The notes: generated from the letters alone by a model not told the origin. A DNA stretch of 38,709 bases from Clostridiales bacterium (GCA_020859985.1 JAJBVD010000007.1:1-38709); one strand, 5' to 3'; positions 25,215 to 33,814 are shown, counted from the first letter of the stretch. Numbers and translations are program-made.

Positions 25215-26750
25215 TTAAGGTTTCGTGGTCAGGAACTGATCCGTGTAATCCTGCAGCGCCTGTTTCAGGTTCTCCTCGGTCTCCGTCTCCAGCTTGCCTG
25301 TCTCGCGGATGGCCTGCATGGCTGCCGCCCCCTGCGCGTTCGTATCCAGAAACGGATAAAGTCCTGCCTCATACGCACGAACGTCTCCCGTCTCTACTGA
25401 AGTAAGATAGCCGTTGTTCGCCGCGTACAGGATTGCTACCTGCTTTTCAACCGGAACCGGAGAGTTCTGGTTCTGCTTTAATACTTCCACAATACGCGCG
25501 CCTTGATCCAGACGGGACTTCGTATCCGCATCCAGATCGGAACCGAACTGTGCGAAGCTCTGCAGCTCACGGTACTGGGAATAGATCAGCTTCAGCGTAC
25601 CGGATACTTTTTTCATCGCCTTGATCTGCGCATTGCCGCCGACACGGGAGACGGAGATACCCGGGTTCACCGCCGGCATAACGCCGGAGTGGAAGAGCTC
25701 GGTCTCCAGGAAAATCTGACCGTCTGTGATCGAGATCACGTTGGTCGGGATATAAGCGGATACATCGCCCGCCTGCGTCTCAATGATCGGAAGCGCCGTC
25801 AGGGATCCGCCGCCGTGCGCATCATCCAGCTTCGCAGCACGCTCCAGCAGTCTGGAATGCAGATAAAAGACATCGCCCGGATATGCCTCACGTCCTGGCG
25901 GTCTGCGAATCAGCAGAGAAAGTGCACGATATGCCACCGCATGCTTACTCAGATCGTCATAAATAATCAGCACGTGCTTACCCTGCTGCATAAAATACTC
26001 GCCCATCGCGCAGCCCGAATACGGTGCAATGTACTGCAGCGGGCTCGCCTCGGAAGCAGTCGCGGCCACGATGATCGTGTAATCCATCGCCCCGTTTCTG
26101 GAAAGGGTCTCACACAGAGAAGCTACGGTCGAACGCTTCTGTCCGATCGCCACATAAATACAGATAACATCCTTGCCCTTCTGGTTGATAATGGTATCAG
26201 TCGCCACCGTCGTCTTTCCGGTCTGGCGGTCGCCGATGATCAGCTCACGCTGTCCGCGGCCGATCGGGATCATGGAATCGATCGCCTTGATACCAGTCTG
26301 AAGCGGCTCAGAAACCGGCTGCCGGTCACAGATGCCGGGGGCCTGACTCTCAATCGGGCGATATTCCTTCGCTGTGATCGGACCCGCTCCGTCAATCGGC
26401 TGTCCGAGCGCATTCACGACCCTGCCGATCAATTCTTCTCCTACCGGCACAGATACCACCTTACCGGTACGTTTTACGGTCTGTCCTTCCTGAATCTTCT
26501 CGCCGGAACCAAACAGAACGATCGAGACACTGTTCTCCTCGAGGTTCTGTGCCATGCCGAAGCTTCCGTCCTCAAACTCCAGCAATTCTCCGGCCATGCA
26601 GTTCACAAGCCCGCTCGCTCTGGCAATGCCGTCGCCGACCAGCAGAACAGTACCTGTCTCGTCCTGATGGATCGCGTTCTCGTAATATTTGATCTGGCTG
26701 CGGATGACCTTTGTGATTTCTTCAGGTTTTAATTGCATGGTCTTATCCAT
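25215..26750 (-). CDS. atpA: F1-ATPase alpha subunit
   Basis: The 511-residue regulatory subunit has the P-loop [20 protein letters not shown] (about 170-189), [21 protein letters not shown] sequence, and the signature [20 protein letters not shown]. Length is normal. It pairs with the beta subunit in the F1 head and binds nucleotide without turnover. The longest start, ATGGATAAGACC, lies right after AGGTAAGG; a second ATG four codons later is possible. The gap to atpH is 72 nt. Confidence 0.97.
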   Translation of the reverse strand: MDKTMQLKPEEITKVIRSQIKYYENAIHQDETGTVLLVGDGIARASGLVNCMAGELLEFEDGSFGMAQNLEENSVSIVLFGSGEKIQEGQTVKRTGKVVSVPVGEELIGRVVNALGQPIDGAGPITAKEYRPIESQAPGICDRQPVSEPLQTGIKAIDSMIPIGRGQRELIIGDRQTGKTTVATDTIINQKGKDVICIYVAIGQKRSTVASLCETLSRNGAMDYTIIVAATASEASPLQYIAPYSGCAMGEYFMQQGKHVLIIYDDLSKHAVAYRALSLLIRRPPGREAYPGDVFYLHSRLLERAAKLDDAHGGGSLTALPIIETQAGDVSAYIPTNVISITDGQIFLETELFHSGVMPAVNPGISVSRVGGNAQIKAMKKVSGTLKLIYSQYRELQSFAQFGSDLDADTKSRLDQGARIVEVLKQNQNSPVPVEKQVAILYAANNGYLTSVETGDVRAYEAGLYPFLDTNAQGAAAMQAIRETGKLETETEENLKQALQDYTDQFLTTKP

Positions 26751-26822
26751 CCTTACCTAATATGATATATCCAGTTCCAAACAGCAGCAAAATAGAAAAC
26801 AGACTGCCATCTGCTGTTTGAA

Positions 26823-27362
26823 CTACATAACTACTTCCTCCAGCTTCCGGGAAATCCCCGCCATGCGGCCCTTCACAGTACCATCAAGCTGTTTCCCTTC
26901 CAGCTCCACACGCAATCCCGCGACCACGGAAGGGTCGATCTTCTGCGTCAGGATCACGGTCTTCCCGGTCTGCTTTTCCAGCTTATCCCTTAAAGCCGCC
27001 GTCTGCGCACTGCTAAGCGCAACCGCGCTTGTGACCACAGCCTCGGCAATGTTGTGATCCGCGTTATACCGCCGTGTATATTCCTCAAAACATCCCTCGT
27101 ACTCGCGGAGGATACCTTTTTCACACAACAGTTTCATAAAACTCACCAGATACCGCTCCACGCAAGAACCAAACGCGGTCTCAATCAAGCCTGTCCGTTC
27201 CTCCTTCGCGATGGACGGCTCCGTAAGCAGAGCCAGATAATCCGGATTTTCCCGGAAGAGATCCAGCACCTCACTCATCTGGGTGCGGATCGTATCCGTA
27301 AGCGACTCCTCGGCGGCAAGCTCATACAGGCTGCCCCCATATACTCTGGCTGTCTGTGTCAT
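26823..27362 (-). CDS. atpH: ATP synthase delta subunit (OSCP)
   Basis: The 179-residue protein has the helical N-domain (ARVYGGSLYELAAEESLTDT, FRENPDYLALLTEPSIAKEE) and the C-terminal motif LTQKIDPSVVAGLRVELEGK, ending KGRMAGISRKLEEVV. It links the top of F1 to the peripheral stalk b subunits. The start codon overlaps the stop of atpF by 4 nt (ATGA), a sign of coupled translation and equal supply. Confidence 0.95.
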   Translation of the reverse strand: MTQTARVYGGSLYELAAEESLTDTIRTQMSEVLDLFRENPDYLALLTEPSIAKEERTGLIETAFGSCVERYLVSFMKLLCEKGILREYEGCFEEYTRRYNADHNIAEAVVTSAVALSSAQTAALRDKLEKQTGKTVILTQKIDPSVVAGLRVELEGKQLDGTVKGRMAGISRKLEEVVM

Positions 27363-27862
27363 GTGCTCTCACCTACACTCGCTATAAATTCATCAATCAG
27401 CTTCGCGTGATCCTCTTCGCTGACCTCCCGCTCGATCACCTTGCCGGCAATCTCCACGGCCATGCTGCCAATCTCATCCTTGATCTCATTGACCGCCTTG
27501 CGCTTCTCCTGCGCAATATCGCTCTCGGCCTTCGCCTTGATCGATGCAGCCTGTTGGGACGCGTCACGAAGAATCTCCTCACTCTGCACCGTTGCCGTTT
27601 TCTGTGCCGTTGTCAGAATGTCATTTGCCTTCGTCTTTGCCTCCAGCATACTCTGCTCATAATCCGCTTTCATCGCCAGCGCCTCTTCCTTCGCCTTTGT
27701 GGCTTCCGAAATCTCAGCGTCTGCGGCGGCTTTCCGCTTCTCAATAATGGCATTGATCGGCTTAAAAAGAAAACGTTTGATCAAATACATCTGAATAAAA
27801 AGGTTGCATATCTGTGCGACAAAGGTCCACGGTACGAGGCTGACTAAATTCTGCACTTCCAT
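27359..27862 (-). CDS. atpF: ATP synthase b subunit
   Basis: The 167-residue protein has one membrane helix near the N-terminus (WTFVAQICNLFIQMYLIKRF) and a long charged helix (KPINAIIEKRKAAADAEISE onward) that dimerises as the peripheral stalk. The start was set at ATGGAAGTGC behind AAAGGAGGTTACGGAC; a longer frame of 37 codons upstream has no b-subunit character. It follows atpE after a 181-nt structured gap. Confidence 0.95.
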   Translation of the reverse strand: MEVQNLVSLVPWTFVAQICNLFIQMYLIKRFLFKPINAIIEKRKAAADAEISEATKAKEEALAMKADYEQSMLEAKTKANDILTTAQKTATVQSEEILRDASQQAASIKAKAESDIAQEKRKAVNEIKDEIGSMAVEIAGKVIEREVSEEDHAKLIDEFIASVGEST

Positions 27863-27895
27863 GTCCGTAACCTCCTTTCCTGATTCCCTGCCATG

Positions 27896-28034
27896 CCGCC
27901 AATCCTGAAATTGGCAGCACAAGCCGCGCCCTCGCGGAAATATCCCATACCATATGTCAGAGGGATCACTCATTCCTCAGCAATTCTAACACGCGGCTTT
28001 CCATATTCATAATCGTCAGTTCTGAAACTGAGGC
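27896..28034 (-). other. Structured gap between atpE and atpF
   Basis: The 181-nt gap contains GCCAAT/ATTGGC (27899-27916) with a wider GC/GC flank, and TCAGTT/AACTGA around 28017-28032 within an outer CCTCAG/CTGAGG pair. Hairpins after the c-subunit gene could shield its message or slow readthrough, which would fit the high demand for c chains; this is inference. Confidence 0.35.
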
Positions 28035-28043
28035 TGTTGGAAA

Positions 28044-28337
<294 letters not shown>

Positions 28338-28457
28338 TTATAATAGGCTGTTGGCGTTGACTCATCTTTTGCAATTATTCTGAACGGTCACATAACCAGC
28401 AGCTTTTGGTTCATGTCTCTTTTGTCTGTTGTATCTGTTTTGTCTCTCCTCCGGCCA

Positions 28458-29216
28458 TTATCCCTCTGCCGCATTCGCAATATAGAGCGTCGTCAGCATA
28501 CAGAAGATATAGGCCTGCATAACGCCGGTAAACCAGTCAAAGTATACCGACAGGATCGCCGGAATTCCGACATCCAGGAACGGGATCATTGAGAGTACAT
28601 CGCCCACCAGCCCCGGAATCAGGCCGAACAACGCGCTGCTTGCCACCGCCAGAGCGGCATAGATCAGCGAATTGATAACAATACCCGAAAGGATATTGCC
28701 AAAATGACGGCACGCCATACTGATCGGCGTCGCAATCTCTGACAGGATATTGAACGGTGTCAGTATCGCAATCGGCTGCGTAAAGCCCTTGAAGTAGCCT
28801 CCAATGCCGCCCGTTTTGATCTTCTGCCAGGTGATCATGACAAACACGACCACCGCCCATGCGGCCTCCGTAGAGAGATCCGCTGTCGGGCTCCGCAGCC
28901 CCACCAGACTGATCAGGTTCGAGACCAGGCTTGTCGAGAAAAGTGCCGCCACAAATGGGATCAGATAGCGGAAGCTCTCTCCCATGTTGCCAATGACGAA
29001 TTTATTCGCCGTCTCTACCAGCATCTCCGCGACTGCCTGACGCTTCGAGATATTTTCTGTCTTCAAGTCATGCGTCAGCCAGATGCACAGTCCCGTGATC
29101 AGAATCATCACCAGCCAGCTGACCACAAGGGTCTCACTGATCTGCAGATCCCCAAGGATCGGGATGTTCGTGTGTATCGTAAAAAAGACTTTCGCTCCTG
29201 AAATATCAACTTCCAT
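28458..29216 (-). CDS. atpB: ATP synthase a subunit
   Basis: The 252-residue membrane protein has the stator arginine in ISMACRHFGNILSGIVI, facing the c-ring Glu, along with SFRYLIPFVAALFSTSLVSN and the C-terminal FDWFTGVMQAYIFCMLTTLY. It forms the two half channels for the coupling ion. The start was set at ATGGAAGTTGATAT because GAGGAGGTGGAGAAAATT lies just before it. A longer frame begins 26 codons upstream at 29294, where an inverted repeat (29283-29319) and no good ribosome binding site are found. Confidence 0.95.
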   Translation of the reverse strand: MEVDISGAKVFFTIHTNIPILGDLQISETLVVSWLVMILITGLCIWLTHDLKTENISKRQAVAEMLVETANKFVIGNMGESFRYLIPFVAALFSTSLVSNLISLVGLRSPTADLSTEAAWAVVVFVMITWQKIKTGGIGGYFKGFTQPIAILTPFNILSEIATPISMACRHFGNILSGIVINSLIYAALAVASSALFGLIPGLVGDVLSMIPFLDVGIPAILSVYFDWFTGVMQAYIFCMLTTLYIANAAEG

Positions 29217-29282
29217 AATTTTCTCCACCTCCTCACCGGCTGATGCTTCTTCTTTCTGCACGGCTGCCATGCTGTACAGAGA

Positions 29283-29319
29283 GTAACTGTTCATAACATA
29301 ACTTCTCTTGAGCAGTTAC
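29283..29319 (+). repeat. Variant of the intergenic palindromic motif upstream of atpB
   Basis: GTAACTGTTCA at 29283-29293 matches the first 11 bases of the 27-bp motif, and CAGTTAC at 29313-29319 matches its end, but the centre is 10 bp longer. It lies in the atpI-atpB gap. Confidence 0.4.
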
Positions 29320-29347
29320 CATTAAGCGTATCTGTCCTGAATAGCTG

Positions 29348-29776
29348 TTATTGCGCTTTCTTTGTATGATTGATAATCCCCATAAGCTTAATCCCAAAGC
29401 TGGGGAGAAACAGAGGAACAATCCCTGCCACAAACTGAAAGCAGGGAGCAACAATCGCGGCAATCACCCACAGCATCTGAAGCAGAAGCCGCTGCGAGTA
29501 GCTGGCTTTCACCTTCGTCCTCGCCGCATCCTCATCCGTGGCCGCTGCCGCGCTCTGAACCATCAGCCCCATCAGAAAGAAATTGAGGACGGCAATCAGT
29601 CCGCCGGCAATGCCTCCCAGAATCACAGTGTAATCAAACGGAACCGTATCCGGCATGGACATATGAAGAATTGCAAACACAATCCACATCGCCACGATCC
29701 CGACTCCCGTCATTATGGCTATCCGGCGTGTCTCATCTCTGACCGCCGGCTGAATCTCGCCGATCCATCTGCTCAT
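29348..29776 (-). CDS. atpI: ATP synthase subunit I
   Basis: The roughly 142-residue protein has four hydrophobic helices (about 22-40, 50-72, 95-112 and 116-132) and the AtpI pattern FDYTVILGGIAGGLIAVLNF followed by a charged cytoplasmic loop. AtpI assists assembly of the c ring and may act on Mg2+ or Ca2+ uptake (family knowledge). The start at the second ATG (ATGAGCAG) was chosen because GGGAGG lies 6 nt upstream, directly behind the atpZ stop codon. Confidence 0.85.
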   Translation of the reverse strand: MSRWIGEIQPAVRDETRRIAIMTGVGIVAMWIVFAILHMSMPDTVPFDYTVILGGIAGGLIAVLNFFLMGLMVQSAAAATDEDAARTKVKASYSQRLLLQMLWVIAAIVAPCFQFVAGIVPLFLPSFGIKLMGIINHTKKAQ

Positions 29777-29788
29777 GCGCATCCTCCC

Positions 29789-30052
29789 TTACAAATGGTC
29801 GTTGAATGATATTTTCTTATCAGTTTTGTCCGCTTCGTCCTTTTTTATCACAGAAAGATAAAACTTATATGCGAACATCCCGCTTCCTCCCAGCCCGAAG
29901 AAAAAGCCCAAAATATAAATCCAACTCCCAATCAATGTATGAGTGGACAGCCACCAGCTGATCGCAAGGCACAAAAGAAGCGGCGTGATAAGTGAGAAGC
30001 TAAACTGTCCCAATAAAGTAATATTTTTTATGAAATTCGCACTTTTTTTCAT
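29789..30052 (-). CDS. atpZ: AtpZ/AtpI-like small membrane protein
   Basis: The 87-residue protein has two membrane helices (about 12-34 and 41-64) with ITLLGQFSFSLITPLLLCLA and the Gly-rich second helix YILGFFFGLGGSGMFAYKFY, matching small AtpZ-type proteins at the head of Firmicute atp operons. AtpZ and AtpI together form a cation-channel-like assembly or aid c-ring assembly (family knowledge). It is the first gene of the operon, and its stop is followed at once by the ribosome binding site of atpI. Its own ribosome binding site is weak. Confidence 0.8.
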   Translation of the reverse strand: MKKSANFIKNITLLGQFSFSLITPLLLCLAISWWLSTHTLIGSWIYILGFFFGLGGSGMFAYKFYLSVIKKDEADKTDKKISFNDHL

Positions 30053-30077
30053 TGCATCTGCTTTTCTTCGTTATCCT

Positions 30078-30104
30078 GTAACTGTTCAGTACCTTCACAG
30101 TTAC
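30078..30104 (+). repeat. 27-bp intergenic palindromic motif, reference copy (5)
   Basis: Perfect inverted arms GTAACTGT (30078-30085) and ACAGTTAC (30097-30104) with an 11-nt centre TCAGTACCTTC. It lies 26 bp upstream of atpZ, in the probable 5' untranslated RNA. Confidence 0.8.
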
Positions 30105-30209
30105 GGGCACAAATCCATGCAAAATTCGCTTTCAGCGAATGGATTTGTGCTTTTCATCATCTTTATACGGTCTTCGCAGCAAGTGCGAAGACCTGTCCTA
30201 AATAGTTAC
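30078..30209. repeat. 132-bp multi-hairpin element upstream of the atp operon
   Basis: GTAACTGTT at the left end and AATAGTTAC at the right end (30201-30209) form imperfect terminal inverted repeats. Between them lie the 27-bp motif, a large hairpin with GCACAAATCCAT (30107-30118) pairing to 30139-30150 plus an inner ATTCGCT/AGCGAAT pair, and a second hairpin GGTCTTCGC/GCGAAGACC (30169-30193). It resembles a small non-coding mobile element or a structured leader RNA. Confidence 0.55.
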
Positions 30210-30298
30210 GTTATCTTACTTTTTTTATCTGCGGATTGATCGCGGCATTGCCGGAACAGCATGTTCTCCCGCAATGAGTATAAAACAAAATCGGTTAT

Positions 30299-30327
30299 AT
30301 TCTATCAACTTTTGTCTCTGTTCGCAA
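30299..30327 (-). promoter_or_regulatory. Candidate promoter of the atp operon
   Basis: On the minus strand TTGCGA (30322-30327), 17 bp and TAGAAT (30299-30304), matching the sigma-A consensus at 4 and 5 of 6 positions. It would give a leader of about 240 nt containing the hairpin element. Confidence 0.4.
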
Positions 30328-30406
30328 GAGTATTCCAGTAAATAAATTATAAAATCAAAAAACTTTCAAAACTTTTTCGCTATCAGCATTATAAAAAAAT
30401 ATATAT

Positions 30407-31273
30407 CTACTTGCACAGCATCCCCAGCAGTTCCTCAAAGCACACACCATCTGTCAGCGGAATATCGCGTTCGATAGACTTCTGTACGCAAAGTTTTATA
30501 AAATGAGAGGCCTTGCGCACGGATTCCTGAAAGTCCACGCCATTCACCGCGTCGGCAGCGATGATTGCAGCAAAAACATCCCCCGTACCGCAGCGCTGTG
30601 TGCCAACTCTGTGCGTACGCACAAACCTTGGTTCTACATTTTTCTCATAACAGAGGTTCGCGATAAATTCCCCCTGCGGAATGCCGGTGATCACGACCTT
30701 ATCCGGCCCCATCCCGGAAAGCTCCTTAGCGAGGGAGATCACCTGCTCTGTCTTCCATTTTCCTTCGTGCCAGTCCTTTCCAGTCAGGATACAGGCTTCC
30801 GTCAGATTCGGTGTCAGGATATCCGCACGGGCAGCGAGCCGCTTCATCTCCCGGCACATTTCCGGAGTGTAAGTCGAATAAGCCTCCCCTTCGTCCGCCA
30901 TCACGGGATCAACAATAACCTTCGTATCCTTTTTCACAAAATCATCCAGAAATTTCAGCACGATCTGAATCTGTTCCTTTGATCCTAAAAAACCTGTGCT
31001 GATGCCTTCAAAAGATAGCCCCAGCTTTTTCCATTCATCAATATAGGGCTGCATCCGGCTGGTGAAGTCCTCAAAAAACCAGCTCTCGTAAGCCGTATGA
31101 TTAGAAAAAATCGAAGTTGGCACCGGACAGCACTGTACCTTCATTGCGGAAATGACTGGAATCGATACCGTCAGCGAACAACGGCCAAAACCAGTGAAAT
31201 CGTTAATAACCGCGATTTTTTTCTGTCGAAGAGAGTGTGCGGCAGCAGCAGCATCCTCTGGGTATTGTTTCAT
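30407..31273 (-). CDS. pdxY: Pyridoxal/pyridoxamine kinase
   Basis: The 288-residue protein belongs to the ribokinase-like B6 kinases: KKIAVINDFTGFGRCSLTVS at the substrate end, KVIVDPVMADEGEAYSTYT, ADILTPNLTEACILTG, and the ATP/anion-hole signature TQRCGTGDVFAAIIAADAVN near 230-250. It phosphorylates pyridoxal, pyridoxamine or pyridoxine to the 5'-phosphate in the cytoplasm for salvage. The length is normal for PdxY/PdxK; the exact substrate preference cannot be read, and the symbol is the best guess of the two. The ribosome binding site is AAGGAC. It stands alone between two terminator-like regions. Confidence 0.92.
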   Translation of the reverse strand: MKQYPEDAAAAAHSLRQKKIAVINDFTGFGRCSLTVSIPVISAMKVQCCPVPTSIFSNHTAYESWFFEDFTSRMQPYIDEWKKLGLSFEGISTGFLGSKEQIQIVLKFLDDFVKKDTKVIVDPVMADEGEAYSTYTPEMCREMKRLAARADILTPNLTEACILTGKDWHEGKWKTEQVISLAKELSGMGPDKVVITGIPQGEFIANLCYEKNVEPRFVRTHRVGTQRCGTGDVFAAIIAADAVNGVDFQESVRKASHFIKLCVQKSIERDIPLTDGVCFEELLGMLCK

Positions 31274-31485
31274 AATATTTCGTCCTTATCCGGCCTGCCC
31301 GGCCGATTTATTTTCTTTATATCCTGTTACTTTATTATCCGTCTGCGATGTCTTTTTCATATCAGAGTATCACACCGCTTCTCAATGTACAGAATCATAT
31401 CATAAATTCTCTTTCACAGCAACCGGCCTCCTGCCGAAAAAAATTCGCTGTTTCATACATCTTTCAATGATTTTTGCAAAACATA

Positions 31486-31515
31486 AAAAGGCATTCTCCA
31501 TTCAGGGAGAACACC
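31486..31515 (-). terminator. Terminator after the Na+/phosphate cotransporter and microprotein genes
   Basis: On the minus strand GGTGTTCTCC-CTGAAT-GGAGAATGCC forms a 10-bp stem with one mismatch (31490-31515), followed by TTTTTATG. It lies 41 nt after the microprotein stop codon. Confidence 0.85.
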
Positions 31516-31556
31516 TTTCTTTTCCGCGGCATACTACACCATCCGGCCAGCATGTT

Positions 31557-31667
31557 TTACATTTTTTTACGTTTTTCGTTCGTATAGATTGCGGCGCCCG
31601 CGATCAAGGCAACCAGTGCCGCCACTGAAATTCCGTATCCGATGATGGAAATCATTTCTCCTGCCAT
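31557..31667 (-). CDS. 36-residue single-helix membrane microprotein
   Basis: The frame has a near-ideal ribosome binding site, GGAGGCGGAAAC, directly before ATG. It encodes a short start (MAGEM), one hydrophobic helix of about 23 residues (ISIIGYGISVAALVALIAGA) and a basic tail TNEKRKKM. The positive tail predicts an N-out, C-in orientation. It starts 67 nt after the Na+/phosphate cotransporter stop and ends 41 nt before the shared terminator, so the two genes are most likely one transcript. I recognise no family. By position it may bind and tune the transporter, as small proteins do for other transporters; this is inference. The chance that it is not real is low given start signal, composition and terminator. 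Confidence 0.75.
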   Translation of the reverse strand: MAGEMISIIGYGISVAALVALIAGAAIYTNEKRKKM

Positions 31668-31734
31668 GTTTCCGCCTCCTTTTCGACTCTTTACTGTTCA
31701 GTTTCTTCATATTTATCTGTACTATCTCCTGTTT

Positions 31735-33450
31735 TTACGCCGTCCCGCGTTTTTCAACAAAACCGCCATCTTGGGTAATGAAATATTCGAAGCTCAGCTG
31801 GTTCATCGCGACCTCCGCAAGGTTCACGCAGCTGTTGCCCATACGGTCAATGCAGTGCAGGATCCGCATGAACGGCGCTGTCAGACTCTTCTTGCAGGTG
31901 CCTTCTGTCACACGCCGCATGTGTGATTTGCGCATCTTGATATCCAGATCCAGAACCTCATCCTTATGCTTGATGATCTTCTTCAGAGCTTCCTCATCGC
32001 CGTCAGAAAGAGCCATCAGCGCATTCATATACATCTTTTCAATCTGCTTCAGGCTCTCCGTGAGATCTCTGATGGCCTCCTCCGAATAGTTGTAGCCTTT
32101 GTCCAGCTTTTCCTGCACCGTCTCGGCCATCTCCACGGAGAGGCTGCTCATCCGATCCACGTCGCTTAACACATACATCAGCTTCGCGGTCTGTGTCGCC
32201 TGCTGTTCGGTCAGCACACCCGAGGAAAACAGATCCGCCAGATACTCGTTGATCTCCACCTGCAGCGCTTCCATCGCCTTGCCGTATTCCCGCACCCTGT
32301 TCAGCACCTGCGTATCGCCGCTTGTCACTGTGCCTAAGACATCATGCAGCATATCTTTGGCAATCTCGCCGCAGTGCAGGGTCTCCTTTGCTACCAGCTT
32401 CAGCGCGGCTGCCGGCTGAGAGAGAACGTTTTTGTCAAGATAAAGCGGCACGGCCGGATCTGCTTCTTCCTGTTTTCCGTCCGGTATCAGCTTCATGACC
32501 AGCTTCACCATAAAGCCCAGAAGCGGAATCCAGAGTACCGTCATGGTGATATTAAAAATCGTGTGCGCGTTCGCGATCTGTCTGGAGATGACATCCACCT
32601 CCGCCCCACTCGGAGAAATCGACTGGATCAGAGCCGCATACGGCTTTATAAACCAGATGAAAAGCAGCGCACCGGAAATGTTAAACAGCGAGTGAGCGAC
32701 CGCAGTCCGCTTCGCGTCCTTTGATTGTCCGATCGACGCAAGGAGCGCCGTGATCGTCGTTCCGATGTTGTCGCCGAGCAGGATCGGGATTGCGCCTGTC
32801 AGACCTAAGATACTCGTCACGCCGTCCGCCCCGGCCTGCGACGCAAAATTCTGCAGAACGGCAATCGTTGCGCTGCTGCTCTGCACCACCAGCGTCATCA
32901 GTGTGCCGACCAAAACACCCAGCACCGGAATATGAGCCACCTGTTCAATCATGCTCGTGAACACCGGGCTGGAAGCCAGCGGCTTCATTACGCTTCCCAT
33001 CGTCTCAATTCCCAGGAACAGAAGTCCGAAAGCAAACAGGGTCAGACCGATATTTTTAATCCGCTCCTTTTTGCATACAAACGAGATAATAAAACCGACA
33101 AAAATAAACACATAAATGTAATCCGTTATCTTAAACGCAATGATCTGCGCCGTGATCGTCGTTCCGATGTTCGCGCCAAAGATGATTGAAATAGCCTGCG
33201 GCAGCGTCATCAGTCCCGCGCTGACAAAGCCGATCGCCATGACTGTCGTCGCGCTGCTGCTCTGGAGTACCGCCGTTACCAGCGCACCCGCGAGTACGCC
33301 CAGCAGGCGTTTTTTTGTCAGCAGCCCCAGAATCTGCTTCATCCGCTCCCCGGCCGCTTTCTGCAGGCATTCGCTCATCAAGTTCATGCCGAAAATGAAA
33401 ATCGCCAACCCGCCAAACAATCCAAATATAATTTCCTGTACATCACTCAT
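31735..33450 (-). CDS. Na+/phosphate cotransporter family protein (NptA/YjbB-like) with PhoU-like domain
   Basis: The 571-residue protein has two inverted transporter repeats, each with the QSSSAT motif (about 63-69 and 190), and paired IIFGANIGTTITA/LLGDNIGTTITA loops, diagnostic of PF02690 Na+/Pi cotransporters. Residues about 340-560 are helical and resemble PhoU (EIAKDMLHDVLGTVTSG and following). It moves phosphate with Na+ across the cytoplasmic membrane; bacterial homologues can also export phosphate. The PHO-box-like repeat about 200 bp upstream suggests control by phosphate starvation. The ribosome binding site GGAGG is unusually far (16 nt) from the chosen ATG. A 36-residue membrane protein follows in the same transcript. 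Confidence 0.93.
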   Translation of the reverse strand: MSDVQEIIFGLFGGLAIFIFGMNLMSECLQKAAGERMKQILGLLTKKRLLGVLAGALVTAVLQSSSATTVMAIGFVSAGLMTLPQAISIIFGANIGTTITAQIIAFKITDYIYVFIFVGFIISFVCKKERIKNIGLTLFAFGLLFLGIETMGSVMKPLASSPVFTSMIEQVAHIPVLGVLVGTLMTLVVQSSSATIAVLQNFASQAGADGVTSILGLTGAIPILLGDNIGTTITALLASIGQSKDAKRTAVAHSLFNISGALLFIWFIKPYAALIQSISPSGAEVDVISRQIANAHTIFNITMTVLWIPLLGFMVKLVMKLIPDGKQEEADPAVPLYLDKNVLSQPAAALKLVAKETLHCGEIAKDMLHDVLGTVTSGDTQVLNRVREYGKAMEALQVEINEYLADLFSSGVLTEQQATQTAKLMYVLSDVDRMSSLSVEMAETVQEKLDKGYNYSEEAIRDLTESLKQIEKMYMNALMALSDGDEEALKKIIKHKDEVLDLDIKMRKSHMRRVTEGTCKKSLTAPFMRILHCIDRMGNSCVNLAEVAMNQLSFEYFITQDGGFVEKRGTA

Positions 33451-33617
33451 ACTCGTTATCGTTTTTCCTCCGTATTATCCAAAATTTCTGATTTTCATTG
33501 CACGATAGCAGCCGCACAATGCGCAACATTCCCTTAAATGCGGCATTAACCTGTGTTAACAGTATTTCATGCATAGCCCGAAATAATCGGGTCATCTGTT
33601 TCCTGTATGTCAATAGT

Positions 33618-33680
33618 TTAGCGTATTTATATAAAGTGCAATATCGGGAGCGTGTAAAGGAAATGTAAAATCTATGTAAG
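33618..33680 (-). promoter_or_regulatory. PHO-box-like triple repeat and promoter of the Na+/phosphate cotransporter
   Basis: On the minus strand CTTACAT (33674-33680), TTTACAT (33663-33669) and TTTACAC (33652-33658) recur with an exact 11-bp period, the layout of PhoP boxes (TTHACA-type repeats) in Firmicutes. A TATAAA-like -10 sequence lies about 17 bp beyond (near 33626-33632). Phosphate-starvation control of the cotransporter operon is inferred. Confidence 0.65.
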
Positions 33681-33688
33681 GTATGATC

Positions 33689-33755
33689 CGGTAAAAATTG
33701 TCAATTCTTTTATATTGTACCGTTTTAATCGGTATAAATCAGTGGAAATCGGTAC
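33689..33755 (+). promoter_or_regulatory. CGGTA repeat cluster upstream of the XRE gene
   Basis: CGGTA occurs at 33689, 33730 and 33750, with the inverse TACCG at 33718; direct repeats are 41 and 20 bp apart, near whole helical turns. ACCG-N7-CGGT (33719-33733) is a perfect dyad. A TATAAAAT box (33786-33793) and GAGGTG follow before the XRE start. A self-regulated operator is likely but unproved. Confidence 0.45.
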
Positions 33756-33814
33756 TCACATCAAGAACATTACCGCTGTAATTTGTATAAAATAGGCGCG
33801 AGGTGAATATATTT

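Larger units (their letters stand above)
30053..30406. other. 354-bp gap between pdxK and atpZ
   Basis: No gene is seen. The gap holds the 27-bp motif, two strong hairpins that together form a 132-bp bounded element, and a candidate promoter for the atp operon. AT-rich sequence (30330-30406) follows the pdxK stop without a clear terminator. Confidence 0.55.
33451..33814. other. 364-bp divergent gap between the cotransporter and the XRE gene
   Basis: No gene is seen. It holds the PHO-box-like triple repeat, the perfect palindrome CTGTTAACACAG-type site at about 33550, a CCCGA/TCGGG hairpin near 33580-33592 in the cotransporter leader, and a CGGTA repeat cluster in front of the XRE gene. Confidence 0.6.

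Noticed and set aside
25503-26732. A 409-codon open frame on the plus strand opposite atpA, and a similar 364-codon frame opposite atpD (22732-23826)
   Set aside because: Both are mirror frames of highly conserved ATP synthase genes, have no ribosome binding site and encode Arg/His/Leu-rich sequence typical of antisense readings.
31152-31628. 158-codon plus-strand frame across the pdxY start and the terminator
   Set aside because: It crosses a minus-strand terminator and microprotein gene, has no start signal and resembles no known protein.
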